A stretch of 64,000 nt of DNA. Origin: Congregibacter sp045107095. Its GTDB lineage: Bacteria > Pseudomonadota > Gammaproteobacteria > Pseudomonadales > Halieaceae. Position 1 is the stretch's first letter; each line of letters starts with the position of its first letter. The notes under the pieces were generated by a model. It worked only from the letters and a program-made list of their open reading frames with translations, ran no database searches and was not told the DNA's origin. Location of the stretch: NCBI RefSeq assembly GCF_045107095.1, contig NZ_JBGCFU010000013.1, positions 116,355-180,354 of the forward strand, read 5' to 3'. Shown one piece after another: positions 53,595 through 63,205 of the stretch. Position numbers and translations under genes: made by a program.

Positions 53595-53629
53595 ATGGGG
53601 TTCCTGTGAGCAACAGATGGTGAGTATCA

Positions 53630-55774
53630 ATGAGTAGCCCAATCAAGACGCGCTTAGCGGACCTCGATGATAGTTTGTTCGTGCCGCGGGAGCTGAGTTG
53701 GCTATCGTTCAACGCCCGAGTACTCCAAGAGGCGGCAGACGATAATGCCCCGGAGATTCAACGTCTCAGATATCTCGGAATTTTCTCTAATAACCTCGAT
53801 GAGTTCTTCCGCGTAAGAGTTGCTGAGGTCCGTCGGCTAATCTCTGTGTCTAGCGGCAGCGCACGACAAGGAGCGAAAGAGCTTCTCGCGGCGATTCAGT
53901 CAGAGGTGGTTGCGCAGCAGCATGACTTTGAGCAGGTCTACGCGACTGTAATGAAGGCTTTGCAGGCGCGGCGGATTTACCTGATCAATGAGCGGCAACT
54001 GGAAGCCAACCAAGCCCAGTTTGTGCAGGATTACTTCACGAGCAAGCTGCTGCCCGAGCTAGACCCCATTCTGTTCAATGAAGGCTCGCCTATCCCTGTT
54101 CTCAATGACGAAAGCTTGTATCTCGCCGTAGAAATTGGCGCAGGTAAGAAGCAACGCGTAGCGGTGGTGGAGGTTCCCACGGACCGCATGAATCGCTTTG
54201 TCGAGATCCCGAGGCGCAAAGGTAAGAGCGGTCGCGTATTCATTGCCCTGGATAACGTGATTCGCGCCTGTTTGCCGCAAATGTTCCGAGGCGTAATGCC
54301 CATAGATTCGGTAGCAGCCTATTGTTTTAAGTTCTCGCGGGATGCCGAGCTGGAGCTCGATGTAGGTATCATGGATAGCCTTATCGAAAAAATGGCCAGC
54401 AGTCTCAAGCAGAGACGTAAGGCAGATGCAGTGCGCTTTGTCTACGACGCCCAGATGCCGGCGTCGCTGCTGGACTTTCTCGCGTCTAAGTTCTCTCTGG
54501 GTAAGTACGATAGCTTGATCCCCGGGGGGCGCTATCACAACTCCAAAGACTTCATGTCTTTTCCCAGTGTAGGTCCACGCTATCTTGAGTTGCGTCCCCT
54601 GGGCAATGTGCCCGTCACACGAATTGATGAAGCAGACAATATCCTCGCGGCGATTCGCAGCAAAGATGTACTTTTGTACTACCCTTATCATTCCTTTGAC
54701 TACCTCATCGACTTACTCAAGACGGCCGCCGTAGATCCCGATGTTGAAAACATAAAGATCTGTCTTTACCGCGTTGCGTCGGAATCCCGGGTGGTGGACG
54801 CGCTGCTAAATGCGGTGCATAACGGAAAGCGCGTTCTTGCAGTGGTGGAGCTGGCGGCGCGTTTTGACGAGCAGGCCAATATCAATTGGGCGCAGCGTCT
54901 AACTGAGGGCGGTATCGAAGTTAAGTTTGGTGTGCCGGGGCTGAAAGTTCACAGCAAGTTATTGCTGATTCAGCGCAAAGAAGAGGGGCAACAAAGGTTT
55001 TACACGCACATCGGTACCGGAAACTTCAACGAGAAAACTGCCCGCTTGTATACAGATTTTTCTCTGATGACCTACGATCAAAATTTGGGTCGTGAGGTTT
55101 TCGACGTTTTTGATTTTCTTCAATACAATTATCGACGCCCACAGTATCAGCACCTTCTTGTCTCTCCGCACAGCTCAAGGCCAGGCATCGAAGGCATGAT
55201 CGATCAGGAAATCGTCAATGCCAAAAAAGGGCTTCGTGCCGCGATGACCCTGAAGTGCAATAACCTCGTTGATCGAGAGTTGGTCATGAAGCTCTACGAA
55301 GCGAGTGATGCTGGCGTAGAGATACGTTTAATTATCCGCGGCATGTGCTCTTTGCAACCCGGGGTTAAAGATATTTCTGAAAACATTGAGGCGATCAGTG
55401 TTGTGGATCGCTACCTGGAGCACCCGCGAGTCTATGTGTTTTACAACGCGGGCGAGCCGAAGTACCTCATAGGCTCCGCAGATCTCATGACGCGCAATCT
55501 TGATTATCGCGTGGAGGTCCTGTGTCCTATCTACGATGCTGACGCGCAAACCGTGATTCAGGACGTATTGGATATTCAGTGGCATGACAATGTTCGTGCC
55601 AGGGTTTTGGATAAGGCGCAATCAAACCAACCTGTGCAGCGAAAAGCGCACTCCGCTGCGATTCGGTCTCAGGAGGCTATCCACGGTTATTTAGAGTCCG
55701 GAAAGAAACCACGGATTCCTCGTTCCAACATGCAGCTGCCTGCCAAGCAGCGCAAGAAAACAAAAAAGGTATAA
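53630..55774 (+). CDS. ppk: Polyphosphate kinase 1
   Basis: Reversible polymerisation of ATP gamma-phosphate into polyphosphate, at the inner membrane. Length is 714 residues. The N-terminal RELSWLSFNARVLQEA signature, the HSKLLLIQRK segment and the second catalytic His region THIGTGNFNEKTARLYTDFSL are present. Its C-terminus is Lys-rich (AKQRKKTKKV). It lies after the usp gene and four bases before a DUF808 gene. Confidence 0.97.
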   Translation: MSSPIKTRLADLDDSLFVPRELSWLSFNARVLQEAADDNAPEIQRLRYLGIFSNNLDEFFRVRVAEVRRLISVSSGSARQGAKELLAAIQSEVVAQQHDFEQVYATVMKALQARRIYLINERQLEANQAQFVQDYFTSKLLPELDPILFNEGSPIPVLNDESLYLAVEIGAGKKQRVAVVEVPTDRMNRFVEIPRRKGKSGRVFIALDNVIRACLPQMFRGVMPIDSVAAYCFKFSRDAELELDVGIMDSLIEKMASSLKQRRKADAVRFVYDAQMPASLLDFLASKFSLGKYDSLIPGGRYHNSKDFMSFPSVGPRYLELRPLGNVPVTRIDEADNILAAIRSKDVLLYYPYHSFDYLIDLLKTAAVDPDVENIKICLYRVASESRVVDALLNAVHNGKRVLAVVELAARFDEQANINWAQRLTEGGIEVKFGVPGLKVHSKLLLIQRKEEGQQRFYTHIGTGNFNEKTARLYTDFSLMTYDQNLGREVFDVFDFLQYNYRRPQYQHLLVSPHSSRPGIEGMIDQEIVNAKKGLRAAMTLKCNNLVDRELVMKLYEASDAGVEIRLIIRGMCSLQPGVKDISENIEAISVVDRYLEHPRVYVFYNAGEPKYLIGSADLMTRNLDYRVEVLCPIYDADAQTVIQDVLDIQWHDNVRARVLDKAQSNQPVQRKAHSAAIRSQEAIHGYLESGKKPRIPRSNMQLPAKQRKKTKKV

Positions 55775-55778
55775 ACCT

Positions 55779-56726
55779 ATGGCAGGAGCTAGCCTTCTCG
55801 CGTTACTCGATGACATCGCTACTCTCATGGATGATGTGACGGTGATGACGAAGGTTGCCGCGAGAAAAACCGCAGGTGTGCTCGGAGATGATCTGGCCGT
55901 CAATGCCGAGAAAGTCACGGGCGTAGCAGCCGACAGGGAACTGCCCGTTGTCTACGCGGTTTTCAAAGGCTCTATGCTCAATAAAGCGATGCTGGTCCCC
56001 GCGGCTATTGTGATAGCTGCGGTTGCAGAGTGGCTAATCACGCCTCTGCTAATCGCGGGTGGTCTGTTTTTGTGCTTCGAGGGCTTCGAAAAGCTCTGGC
56101 ATTACCTCAGTCACAGTGCTGACACTCGTCGTGAAGCCGGCGAGAATTTACGCAAGCAACTGGAAAACCCAAGCACGGATCCACTGGAGCTTGAAAAAAA
56201 GCGTATTAAGGGCGCGGTCCGAACAGATTTCATACTATCGGCAGAAATTATTGTCATTACGCTGGGTATCGTGGGCGATGCCAGCTTGCTTGTTCGTGCG
56301 AGCGTATTAGCAGCGATAGCTCTGCTGATGACCATCGGTGTGTACGGGCTCGTAGCAGTCATTGTGAAAATTGATGACCTGGGTCTGCATTGGGTGCAGA
56401 GTGAGCAACAGGGCGTCGGAGGCGCTGCCTTACGAGGCGCGGGCAAAGGCTTGTTGTTGCTTGCGCCGCGCCTGATGCGTGCGCTAACGGTACTAGGTAC
56501 CGCTGCGATGTTTCTGGTGGGTGGTGGCATCCTCGTACACGGAATACCTTCGTTACACCACTTGTCGGAAGATGTGCTCCAAATGGGGATACAGCTTTTC
56601 GCCGACAACGCCTGGGTCAGGGCGATTACCCCTCAGCTGTTTGCAGCAATACTAGGCCTGTTAGCAGGGGCGATTGTGCTGATGATAATCAGTGCCGGAA
56701 GCCGCTTGTTTGGAACGCGTAGTTAG
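55779..56726 (+). CDS. DUF808 family membrane protein (YedI-like)
   Basis: A 315-residue inner-membrane protein with about six hydrophobic segments. The start MAGASLLALLDDIATLMDDV and the stretch TRKTAGVLGDDLAVNAEKV-like AARKTAGVLGDDLAV are hallmarks of DUF808. The function is unknown. It lies four bases after ppk and is probably cotranscribed. Confidence 0.92.
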   Translation: MAGASLLALLDDIATLMDDVTVMTKVAARKTAGVLGDDLAVNAEKVTGVAADRELPVVYAVFKGSMLNKAMLVPAAIVIAAVAEWLITPLLIAGGLFLCFEGFEKLWHYLSHSADTRREAGENLRKQLENPSTDPLELEKKRIKGAVRTDFILSAEIIVITLGIVGDASLLVRASVLAAIALLMTIGVYGLVAVIVKIDDLGLHWVQSEQQGVGGAALRGAGKGLLLLAPRLMRALTVLGTAAMFLVGGGILVHGIPSLHHLSEDVLQMGIQLFADNAWVRAITPQLFAAILGLLAGAIVLMIISAGSRLFGTRS

Positions 56727-56773
56727 TAAGAGCTAAACGCTCCGGCACTGTCTAGCACTATCCGGAATAGGCG

Positions 56774-58255
56774 TTAACGCAGCAGCGACCCCAGCAGTCC
56801 TCGAAAGAGTTTCTTCCCTAGAGAACGACCAGCGGCTGAACCTAAGCTCCGTGCCATGCTTTTCACAAAGGCGTCGCTGTTACTCTGTGTTTTGCGGCCG
56901 GTCTTTTTACGCGCACTGGTTTCTCGCTTCTTGAGTTCCTTTTCATCCCGCTCGGCCTGCTGTTCTGTGGCCCTGACCAGTAGTTGCTCGTGAGCGCTTT
57001 CGCGATCGATGCCTTTTGCATAGCGGCGGCCGTTGGGGTCATTCTTCAGAACTTCTGCGCGTTCGGCCATGGTGGCTTTGCCCATGCGAGAGGAGGGTGG
57101 GCGGACAAGCGTACGCTGCACCATGGAGGGTACGCCCTTTTTCTGCAGGGTCGAAACGAGCGCCTCGCCCACCCCCAGCTCACTGATGACCGCGACGGTA
57201 TCCAGTGCGGGATTCTCGCGGAAGCTTTGCGCGGCTACCCGCACGGCTTTTCTTTCCTTTGGCGTGTAAGCCCGCAAGGCATGCTGCACGCGGTTACCCA
57301 GCTGACCCAAGACGCTGTCGGGTATGTCCGCAGGGCTTTGCGTAACAAAGTAAATCCCAACGCCTTTCGATCGAATTAGTCGAACGACTTGCTCAATAGT
57401 CTGCAAGAGGATCTTTGGCGCATCTTGAAACAGCAGGTGCGCTTCATCGAAGAAGAACACCAACTCTGGCTTATCCGGATCACCAATTTCGGGAAGCTGT
57501 TCAAAGAGCTCGGACAACAGCCATAGCAAAAAGGTGCTGTACACACGTGGGCTACGAATGAGTGTGTCTGCGGCTAGGACGTTTATCACACCTCGCCCAT
57601 CGCGAGTTCGCTGCATAAGATCATTGAGTTCGAGAGCCGGTTCACCGAAGAAGTGTTTTCCACCCTCACGCTCCAGCATTAGTAAGCGCCGGAGAATGGC
57701 GTTAACGGACGCTGTGGCAACACGGTAATTTGATCCAAGAGTTTTTCGGTTGTCTGCGAGATGTTGCAGCGTTGTACGTAGGTCGGCGAGATCCAGCATC
57801 AACAAGCCGTTGTCATCGGCAAACTGAAAAACCAGGGTAAGTACGCCTTCCTGGGTATCGTTAAGGCCCAGGAGCCGCGCTAGAAGCTGGGGGCCCATTT
57901 CGGTCAGCGTAGTGCGAATCGGCGTGCCTTTCTTACCGAACAAGTCCCAGAACGCGACGGGGTAGGCTTCTTGGACGTAGCCTTCTATGCCAATTTTCTC
58001 AACGCGCTCGTCGACCTTGGGGTGTGGCTTGCCTGCTTGGCTGAGGCCTGAGATATCTCCTTTAACATCTGCGAGGAAAACGGGAACTCCCTGCGCTGAG
58101 AAGCTCTCAGCAAGACATTGGAGGGTGACGGTTTTACCTGTTCCCGTAGCGCCCGCAATAAGGCCGTGCCGGTTGGCGTACTTGGGGTTAAGGAAGACCT
58201 GCCCCGCGTCGGAGCCGCCGATAAGAATACCTGGTGATTCCTGCTCTGTGCTCAT
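56774..58255 (-). CDS. HerA/FtsK-like ATPase (DUF853, YjgR-type)
   Basis: A 493-residue P-loop ATPase. Walker A is GATGTGKT (residues 35-42), Walker B is LVFFFDEAHLLF, and the sensor region YFVTQSPADIPDSVLGQLGNRVQHAL is typical of the DUF853/YjgR proteins of the HerA superfamily. The cellular role is not known. It lies ten bases downstream of the wax-ester synthase gene, which suggests one transcript. Confidence 0.92.
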   Translation of the reverse strand: MSTEQESPGILIGGSDAGQVFLNPKYANRHGLIAGATGTGKTVTLQCLAESFSAQGVPVFLADVKGDISGLSQAGKPHPKVDERVEKIGIEGYVQEAYPVAFWDLFGKKGTPIRTTLTEMGPQLLARLLGLNDTQEGVLTLVFQFADDNGLLMLDLADLRTTLQHLADNRKTLGSNYRVATASVNAILRRLLMLEREGGKHFFGEPALELNDLMQRTRDGRGVINVLAADTLIRSPRVYSTFLLWLLSELFEQLPEIGDPDKPELVFFFDEAHLLFQDAPKILLQTIEQVVRLIRSKGVGIYFVTQSPADIPDSVLGQLGNRVQHALRAYTPKERKAVRVAAQSFRENPALDTVAVISELGVGEALVSTLQKKGVPSMVQRTLVRPPSSRMGKATMAERAEVLKNDPNGRRYAKGIDRESAHEQLLVRATEQQAERDEKELKKRETSARKKTGRKTQSNSDAFVKSMARSLGSAAGRSLGKKLFRGLLGSLLR

Positions 58256-58265
58256 GCTTTTCCTG

Positions 58266-59891
58266 TTAGTTTCTGGCGAGTTTGGGTTTTACGGCCGACT
58301 TCCTTGCGCCGAGTTTAGCTTTGGTTTTTGCTGCCGGCTTTGCCTTTGATGGCGCCTTTCTCGTTGTTTTCGCCTTCGTCTTGGACGCTGCTTTGGCTTT
58401 TACTTTGCTCTTCGTTTTGGCTTTCGCTTTCACTCTTGTTTTTGCCGGGGTGCGAGATCCCCGTTGATTGTTGCTTGTTCGTGCTCCAGAACCGCTAAGG
58501 CCTGCGACCGCTTCAAGTTCTGCCAGGGAGTCTTCCAGATGATCAATGATCCGTTGAATCTGAGGCATGGATCGCCGGCAGGCAACGATGCCGAAATCCA
58601 GCTGATCGTGGTAGCTCACCAACGTAATGTTCATAGCAAAGCCGTCAAAGACGATGGATGCTGGATATATGCCGTCTAATCGAGCTCCATGCCAATAGAG
58701 AGGTTTCCTTGGGCCCGGAACATTGGAGACTACGGTGCTAAACGCTGGAAACTTGGACCCCAGTCCCAGAATTGATGTGAGCAGTGCGGGCAGTTGTGTG
58801 AGTTGCATAAACAGGGCTCCCTCTGCGGGAGACAGTTCTCTAAGAAGATCTTTTCCCGCACGCATGGATTCCTGGATGGTCCGGAGACGTTTTTCAGGGT
58901 CATAGATGTTTGTGGCCATATCCGCAGTGATAAAGCCAATGGCATTGCTTGAGTCGACGTCGCCTTCTTCCCGCAGGGATACCGGAGCCATGGCCTTGAG
59001 GGAGTGAAGTGGGAGCTCGTCTCGCGACAGTAGGTAGCGCCGGAGGGCGCCGGCGCACATGGCAAGGACAACGTCATTGACCGTTGCGTCAAGGGCCCTG
59101 CAAACTTCTTTGACGCGATCAAAGGCGAAGGTTTGAGCGACAAAGCGCCGTGCACCAGAGACTCGCGTATTTATCGAGGTTTTTGGAACGTTGTGCCAAG
59201 GCACGGCAAGGTTGCCACTGCGACCCACGAACGCAAGCCCAAAGCGTCGCATGGCCGTCGCCAGGTTGATGCTTGAGTCGTACTGCTGCTTTAGCGCTTC
59301 CAGAACATTGCGCATATCGCGTTTACTGGGCTTAGTGGCTTTTGCTACATCGCCAAAGCGCGATTGCTTGTAGGCTTTATAGGCTTCCAGGGAGTAGGGC
59401 GCGTAGCCGGGTGGGCCGCTGGGACTCTCTGTGCACATAGCCTGCGTGATGTGCATCGCACCCACACCATCGATCGCCGCGTGATGCACTTTGTTGTAGA
59501 CCGCAAACTGCCGGTCCTGCAGTCCTTCGATGAGATGGAGTTCCCACAGCGGGCGGGTACGATCAAGGAGCGTCGTGTGAAATCTCGATGCTAAAGCAAA
59601 AAGCTCACGGTAGCGGCCCGGACTGGGGAGGGCGGAGTGACGGACATGGTAGTCCATGTCGATGTGTTCATCTTTCTCCCAGTAAAGGCCGGTTTTACCT
59701 GTCACTACATATTCGCCAAAGGGCTTACGAAACTCGGTGTTTTCCCGCAGCTGCGTTCGTAGGGATGTGAGGAACTCCTGCTCATCGACGCCCTCAGGAA
59801 GGGTGAACAGGTTGATCCCCCCGACGTGCATCGGAGTCTCACGCTTCTCCAATAAGAGAAACCCTGCACTGGCAAGATCTATTCTACGCAT
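58266..59891 (-). CDS. Wax ester synthase / diacylglycerol acyltransferase with Lys/Ala-rich tail
   Basis: Joins fatty acyl-CoA to fatty alcohols or diacylglycerol to make storage wax esters or triacylglycerol. The HHxxxDG acyltransferase motif is at residues 136-142 (KVHHAAIDGVGAMH), and the second conserved region (NDVVLAMCAGALRRYL, FSTVVSNVPGPRKPLYW) is present. A tail of about 60 residues is made of Lys/Ala/Thr repeats like histone H1 tails. ATG 59891 follows GAAGGG, giving 541 residues. It precedes the HerA-like gene. Confidence 0.92.
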   Translation of the reverse strand: MRRIDLASAGFLLLEKRETPMHVGGINLFTLPEGVDEQEFLTSLRTQLRENTEFRKPFGEYVVTGKTGLYWEKDEHIDMDYHVRHSALPSPGRYRELFALASRFHTTLLDRTRPLWELHLIEGLQDRQFAVYNKVHHAAIDGVGAMHITQAMCTESPSGPPGYAPYSLEAYKAYKQSRFGDVAKATKPSKRDMRNVLEALKQQYDSSINLATAMRRFGLAFVGRSGNLAVPWHNVPKTSINTRVSGARRFVAQTFAFDRVKEVCRALDATVNDVVLAMCAGALRRYLLSRDELPLHSLKAMAPVSLREEGDVDSSNAIGFITADMATNIYDPEKRLRTIQESMRAGKDLLRELSPAEGALFMQLTQLPALLTSILGLGSKFPAFSTVVSNVPGPRKPLYWHGARLDGIYPASIVFDGFAMNITLVSYHDQLDFGIVACRRSMPQIQRIIDHLEDSLAELEAVAGLSGSGARTSNNQRGSRTPAKTRVKAKAKTKSKVKAKAASKTKAKTTRKAPSKAKPAAKTKAKLGARKSAVKPKLARN

Positions 59892-60017
59892 TACTTTTTT
59901 CCCTTCTTGATGGGCGAATCCTATAAGCTTTGGGGCATAGATGTAAGCGGCTCCCATCACCGGAGCTGTGTTAACACTACACTGCAAAAGCCAACTACGT
60001 AAATCAGGAGAGACTTA

Positions 60018-61412
60018 ATGCGGCGAAGTTTTTGGACAGCCTTATTTCTGGCGTCGATCAGCGTGTCATCACAGGCTCAGATTCAGAGCGAGCACGCGCA
60101 AAAGACGCTGGAGATCTACAAGACGATCGTGGAAGTAGATACTTCCAAAACCAAGGGAAATACCATTCGGGTAGCTGAGTATCTGGCGAGCGAGCTCATC
60201 GCAGCGGGGTTTGCAGAGGAAGATGTGCGAATCGTCCCAAAGGATGGGTTCGGAACACTGATTGCGACTTATCGTGGTGACGGCAGTGCTGGCGCCAAGC
60301 CCATACTCCTGCTTGGGCACATGGATGTCGTCGAAGCGTTGGCCGAAGACTGGGTGCGGCCACCCTTCAAGCTTACACAGGATGATGTGAATTTCTATGC
60401 ACGGGGGACGATCGATAACAAGTTTGGAGTATCACAGCTTACGGGCACAATGATTCGACTTAAAAAGGAAGGCTTCGTTCCAGATCGGGACCTGATTCTT
60501 GCGTTTTCCGGTGATGAAGAAAGCGGTATGACGACCACGCGCATGATGGCCTATGAAATGCCCGAGATTGCAGAGGCTGAGTACGCTCTCAACTCCGACG
60601 CGGGCGGCGGTAGCCTTACTGCCGATGGGGTGGCGGTCAGCTACCGAGTTCAGGCGGCGGAGAAAACCTACGCGACCTGGCAAATTACCGTGCGGAATCC
60701 GGGCGGGCACAGCAGCCGTCCTCGAGACGACAATGCTATCTACGACCTTGCTGGGGCAGTGAAAGCCATCGAAGCACATCGCTTTCCCGTGCGCTGGAGC
60801 GAAATGACCTTGTCTTACTTCCAGCAAGTGGGGGAAAAGATCGGAGGTGAGTTGGGCGATGCCATGGTGCGCTTCGCCTACGATCCCGAGGATGCTGAAG
60901 CTGCAGAAACGCTCCGCAGTCAGCCTTCCTACGTTGGCACGACGCGTACAACTTGCGTTGTCACGATGTTGGAGGCGGGTCACGCTGAAAATGCACTGCC
61001 GCAATCAGCGACAGCAACCGTCAATTGCAGGATATTCCCCGGTGTTTCCGTCGCTGATATTGAGGCCGAGTTGAAGGAGGTAGTAGGCAACGAAGAAGCG
61101 GAGTTTGTACTTCTCGGTGACCCCACAGAGAGTCCAATTTCAGAAATTCGCGCCGATGTCCTTGCTGCTATTGGTAAGGCCGTACACAGCCGACATCCGG
61201 GGTTGGACTTGATTACCTATATGGAGTCTGGAGGTACAGACGGTATGCACTTCCGCTCGGCCGGTATTCCAACCTGGGGGATTTCGGGTGTGTTTATGAA
61301 CCCTGATGAAATGTATGCCCACGGTCTTAACGAGCGAGTGCCCATCAAAGCTTTTTATGATGCCTTGGATCATTGGTCTGTGATCATTCGAGACTTAACA
61401 ACGCCTGAGTAG
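60018..61412 (+). CDS. Exported M20 family metallopeptidase
   Basis: A 464-residue dizinc peptidase with a signal peptide (MRRSFWTALFLASISVSSQA). The metal-site motifs are LLLGHMDVVEA with DW following, GTIDNKFG, the catalytic FSGDEESGM and NSDAGGG. The dimerisation domain and late His (GTDGMHFR, YAHGLNERV) are intact. It probably acts on peptides or acylated amino acids in the periplasm; substrate is unknown. ATG 60018 follows AGGAGAG. It is divergent from the wax-ester synthase. Confidence 0.93.
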   Translation: MRRSFWTALFLASISVSSQAQIQSEHAQKTLEIYKTIVEVDTSKTKGNTIRVAEYLASELIAAGFAEEDVRIVPKDGFGTLIATYRGDGSAGAKPILLLGHMDVVEALAEDWVRPPFKLTQDDVNFYARGTIDNKFGVSQLTGTMIRLKKEGFVPDRDLILAFSGDEESGMTTTRMMAYEMPEIAEAEYALNSDAGGGSLTADGVAVSYRVQAAEKTYATWQITVRNPGGHSSRPRDDNAIYDLAGAVKAIEAHRFPVRWSEMTLSYFQQVGEKIGGELGDAMVRFAYDPEDAEAAETLRSQPSYVGTTRTTCVVTMLEAGHAENALPQSATATVNCRIFPGVSVADIEAELKEVVGNEEAEFVLLGDPTESPISEIRADVLAAIGKAVHSRHPGLDLITYMESGGTDGMHFRSAGIPTWGISGVFMNPDEMYAHGLNERVPIKAFYDALDHWSVIIRDLTTPE

Positions 61413-61483
61413 TAAATAGGGAGGAGGCGTGGCGTGCTTTGGGCGCGCTGAGCCTCGTCACTTCAACGCATTCTTTGACGTAT

Positions 61484-63097
61484 CTACTCTTGGAGAGTAA
61501 TTCCGGTCGCCGGCGCAAAGCTGTCGCTGTCCGCTTCCTTCAAGTGAATATAGATGGGGTCTGTAGCAGTGGCGGTCAGATAGGCGCCTTGCGTCGGCAT
61601 TGGAAAGAGCTCGTCGTAGCGTTTGATGGTCATTTGATCGATGCGCCGATGAATGTGCGACCGATCCAGCGCTTTAGGCGACTCGAGTCCGGCCGACGAC
61701 ACCAGATCCAATAACGCGTGCAGTGTCTCGCCCTGAAACCGAGCAACACGCTGTGCCTTGTCGGTCACATCCAGACCTTGCACCAGCCGTGGATCCTGCG
61801 TCGTGATCCCCGTAGGGCAATGGTTTGTGTTGCATTCAAGAGACTGTACGCAACCCAGCGCCAACATCATGCCCCGGGCGCTGTTGCAAAGATCGGCTCC
61901 TAGAGACAGCGCCTTAGCCATATGGAAGGCCGTTATTATTTTTCCCGACGCGATTACCTTGATCTGATCGCGCACCCCAAAGCCCTGAAGCGTGTCGACG
62001 ACAAAGGCGAGGCCGTCTCGTAAAGGCATGCCCACGGAGTTGCTGTACTCCAGTGGCGCTGCGCCGGTACCACCTTCACCGCCATCCACAGTGACGAAAT
62101 CCGGAGTGATCCCCGTATCTAGCATGGCCTTGCAGATGGCGATGAACTCGCTTTCCCGTCCGACACACAGCTTGAATCCTATAGGTTTTCCGCCTGACAG
62201 TTCCCTCAACTTGGCTACAAACTCCAACAGCCCACGGGGGCTTGAGAATGCGCTGTGGGCGGATGGCGATATGACTTCGGTACCCACGGGTACTTGGCGT
62301 ATCCGCGCGATAAGATCAGTGTTTTTGCTCGCGGGCAGGATGCCCCCATGCCCGGGCTTCGCCCCTTGAGAGAGTTTGATCTCTATCATTTTGATGTTGG
62401 GCCGCGCCGCAGTCTCGGCAAACGCCTCGGCGGAAAACGAGCCATCATCCCGGCGGCAGCCAAAGTACCCGGTACCGATCTGCCAGACCAGGTCGCCGCC
62501 GTGCTCAAGGTGGAAGTCAGATACACCACCCTCGCCGGTGTTGTGATAGAAACCGCCAAGGGACGCACCGCGATTGAGCGCGCGAACGGCATTATTGCTC
62601 AGGGAGCCAAAACTCATCGCCGAAACATTCAGTAGCGCAGCTGCGTAAGGCTGTTGGCAATGGGGGCCACCGATAGTGACGCGGGGGTCGTCGTCCAGTT
62701 CACTGATGTTACGGGCAGCAATAGAGTGTCCCATCCACTCATATCCGTCGCGATAGGTGTCCACTTTTGTGCCGAAGGGAACACTGGCGAGGTCGCCCTT
62801 CGCACGTTGGTACACGATGGCGCGAAACATGCGGTTGATCGGTGCGCCGCCAACATCTGATTCAAGAAGATATTGTTGGACGAAGGGCCGCACGGACTCC
62901 ATGATCCAGCGCCCACGGCCTATGAGCGGAAAGTTTCGTCGAATACTGTGTTCCGTTTGCTGCATGTCGTACACACCGACGCAAAAACTGATGAGTATCA
63001 GCAGAAAAAACGCCCACATCAGTAGATTGTGCAAATCCAGGAAGAAGGGGAGACTGGCGAGCAGTAGATGCACAGTAAAGAACGCTGCACGGGACAC
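61484..63097 (-). CDS. FMN-binding glutamate-synthase-like membrane protein
   Basis: A 537-residue protein with two hydrophobic N-terminal segments (about residues 3-42), then a domain like the large-subunit synthase domain of GOGAT. FMN-site segments (VSAMSFGSLSNNAVRALNRGA, SQGAKPGHGGILP, VDGGEGGTGAAPLEYS) are present, and CVQSLECNTNHC fits the C-x5-C-x4-C cluster of the 3Fe-4S site. The glutaminase domain is absent. The reaction is unknown; amidohydrolase partners are not nearby. Confidence 0.88.
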   Translation of the reverse strand: MSRAAFFTVHLLLASLPFFLDLHNLLMWAFFLLILISFCVGVYDMQQTEHSIRRNFPLIGRGRWIMESVRPFVQQYLLESDVGGAPINRMFRAIVYQRAKGDLASVPFGTKVDTYRDGYEWMGHSIAARNISELDDDPRVTIGGPHCQQPYAAALLNVSAMSFGSLSNNAVRALNRGASLGGFYHNTGEGGVSDFHLEHGGDLVWQIGTGYFGCRRDDGSFSAEAFAETAARPNIKMIEIKLSQGAKPGHGGILPASKNTDLIARIRQVPVGTEVISPSAHSAFSSPRGLLEFVAKLRELSGGKPIGFKLCVGRESEFIAICKAMLDTGITPDFVTVDGGEGGTGAAPLEYSNSVGMPLRDGLAFVVDTLQGFGVRDQIKVIASGKIITAFHMAKALSLGADLCNSARGMMLALGCVQSLECNTNHCPTGITTQDPRLVQGLDVTDKAQRVARFQGETLHALLDLVSSAGLESPKALDRSHIHRRIDQMTIKRYDELFPMPTQGAYLTATATDPIYIHLKEADSDSFAPATGITLQE

Positions 63098-63205
63098 GGG
63101 TAGCTCCTTGTTCAGAGACGGTTGTTGGCTTTGGTGGTGAGATAAGCCTACCCCGAGGCAGCTCTTTCAGCGAGAACTATCCGTTAAAAATAGCGTTTGA
63201 TTTGT

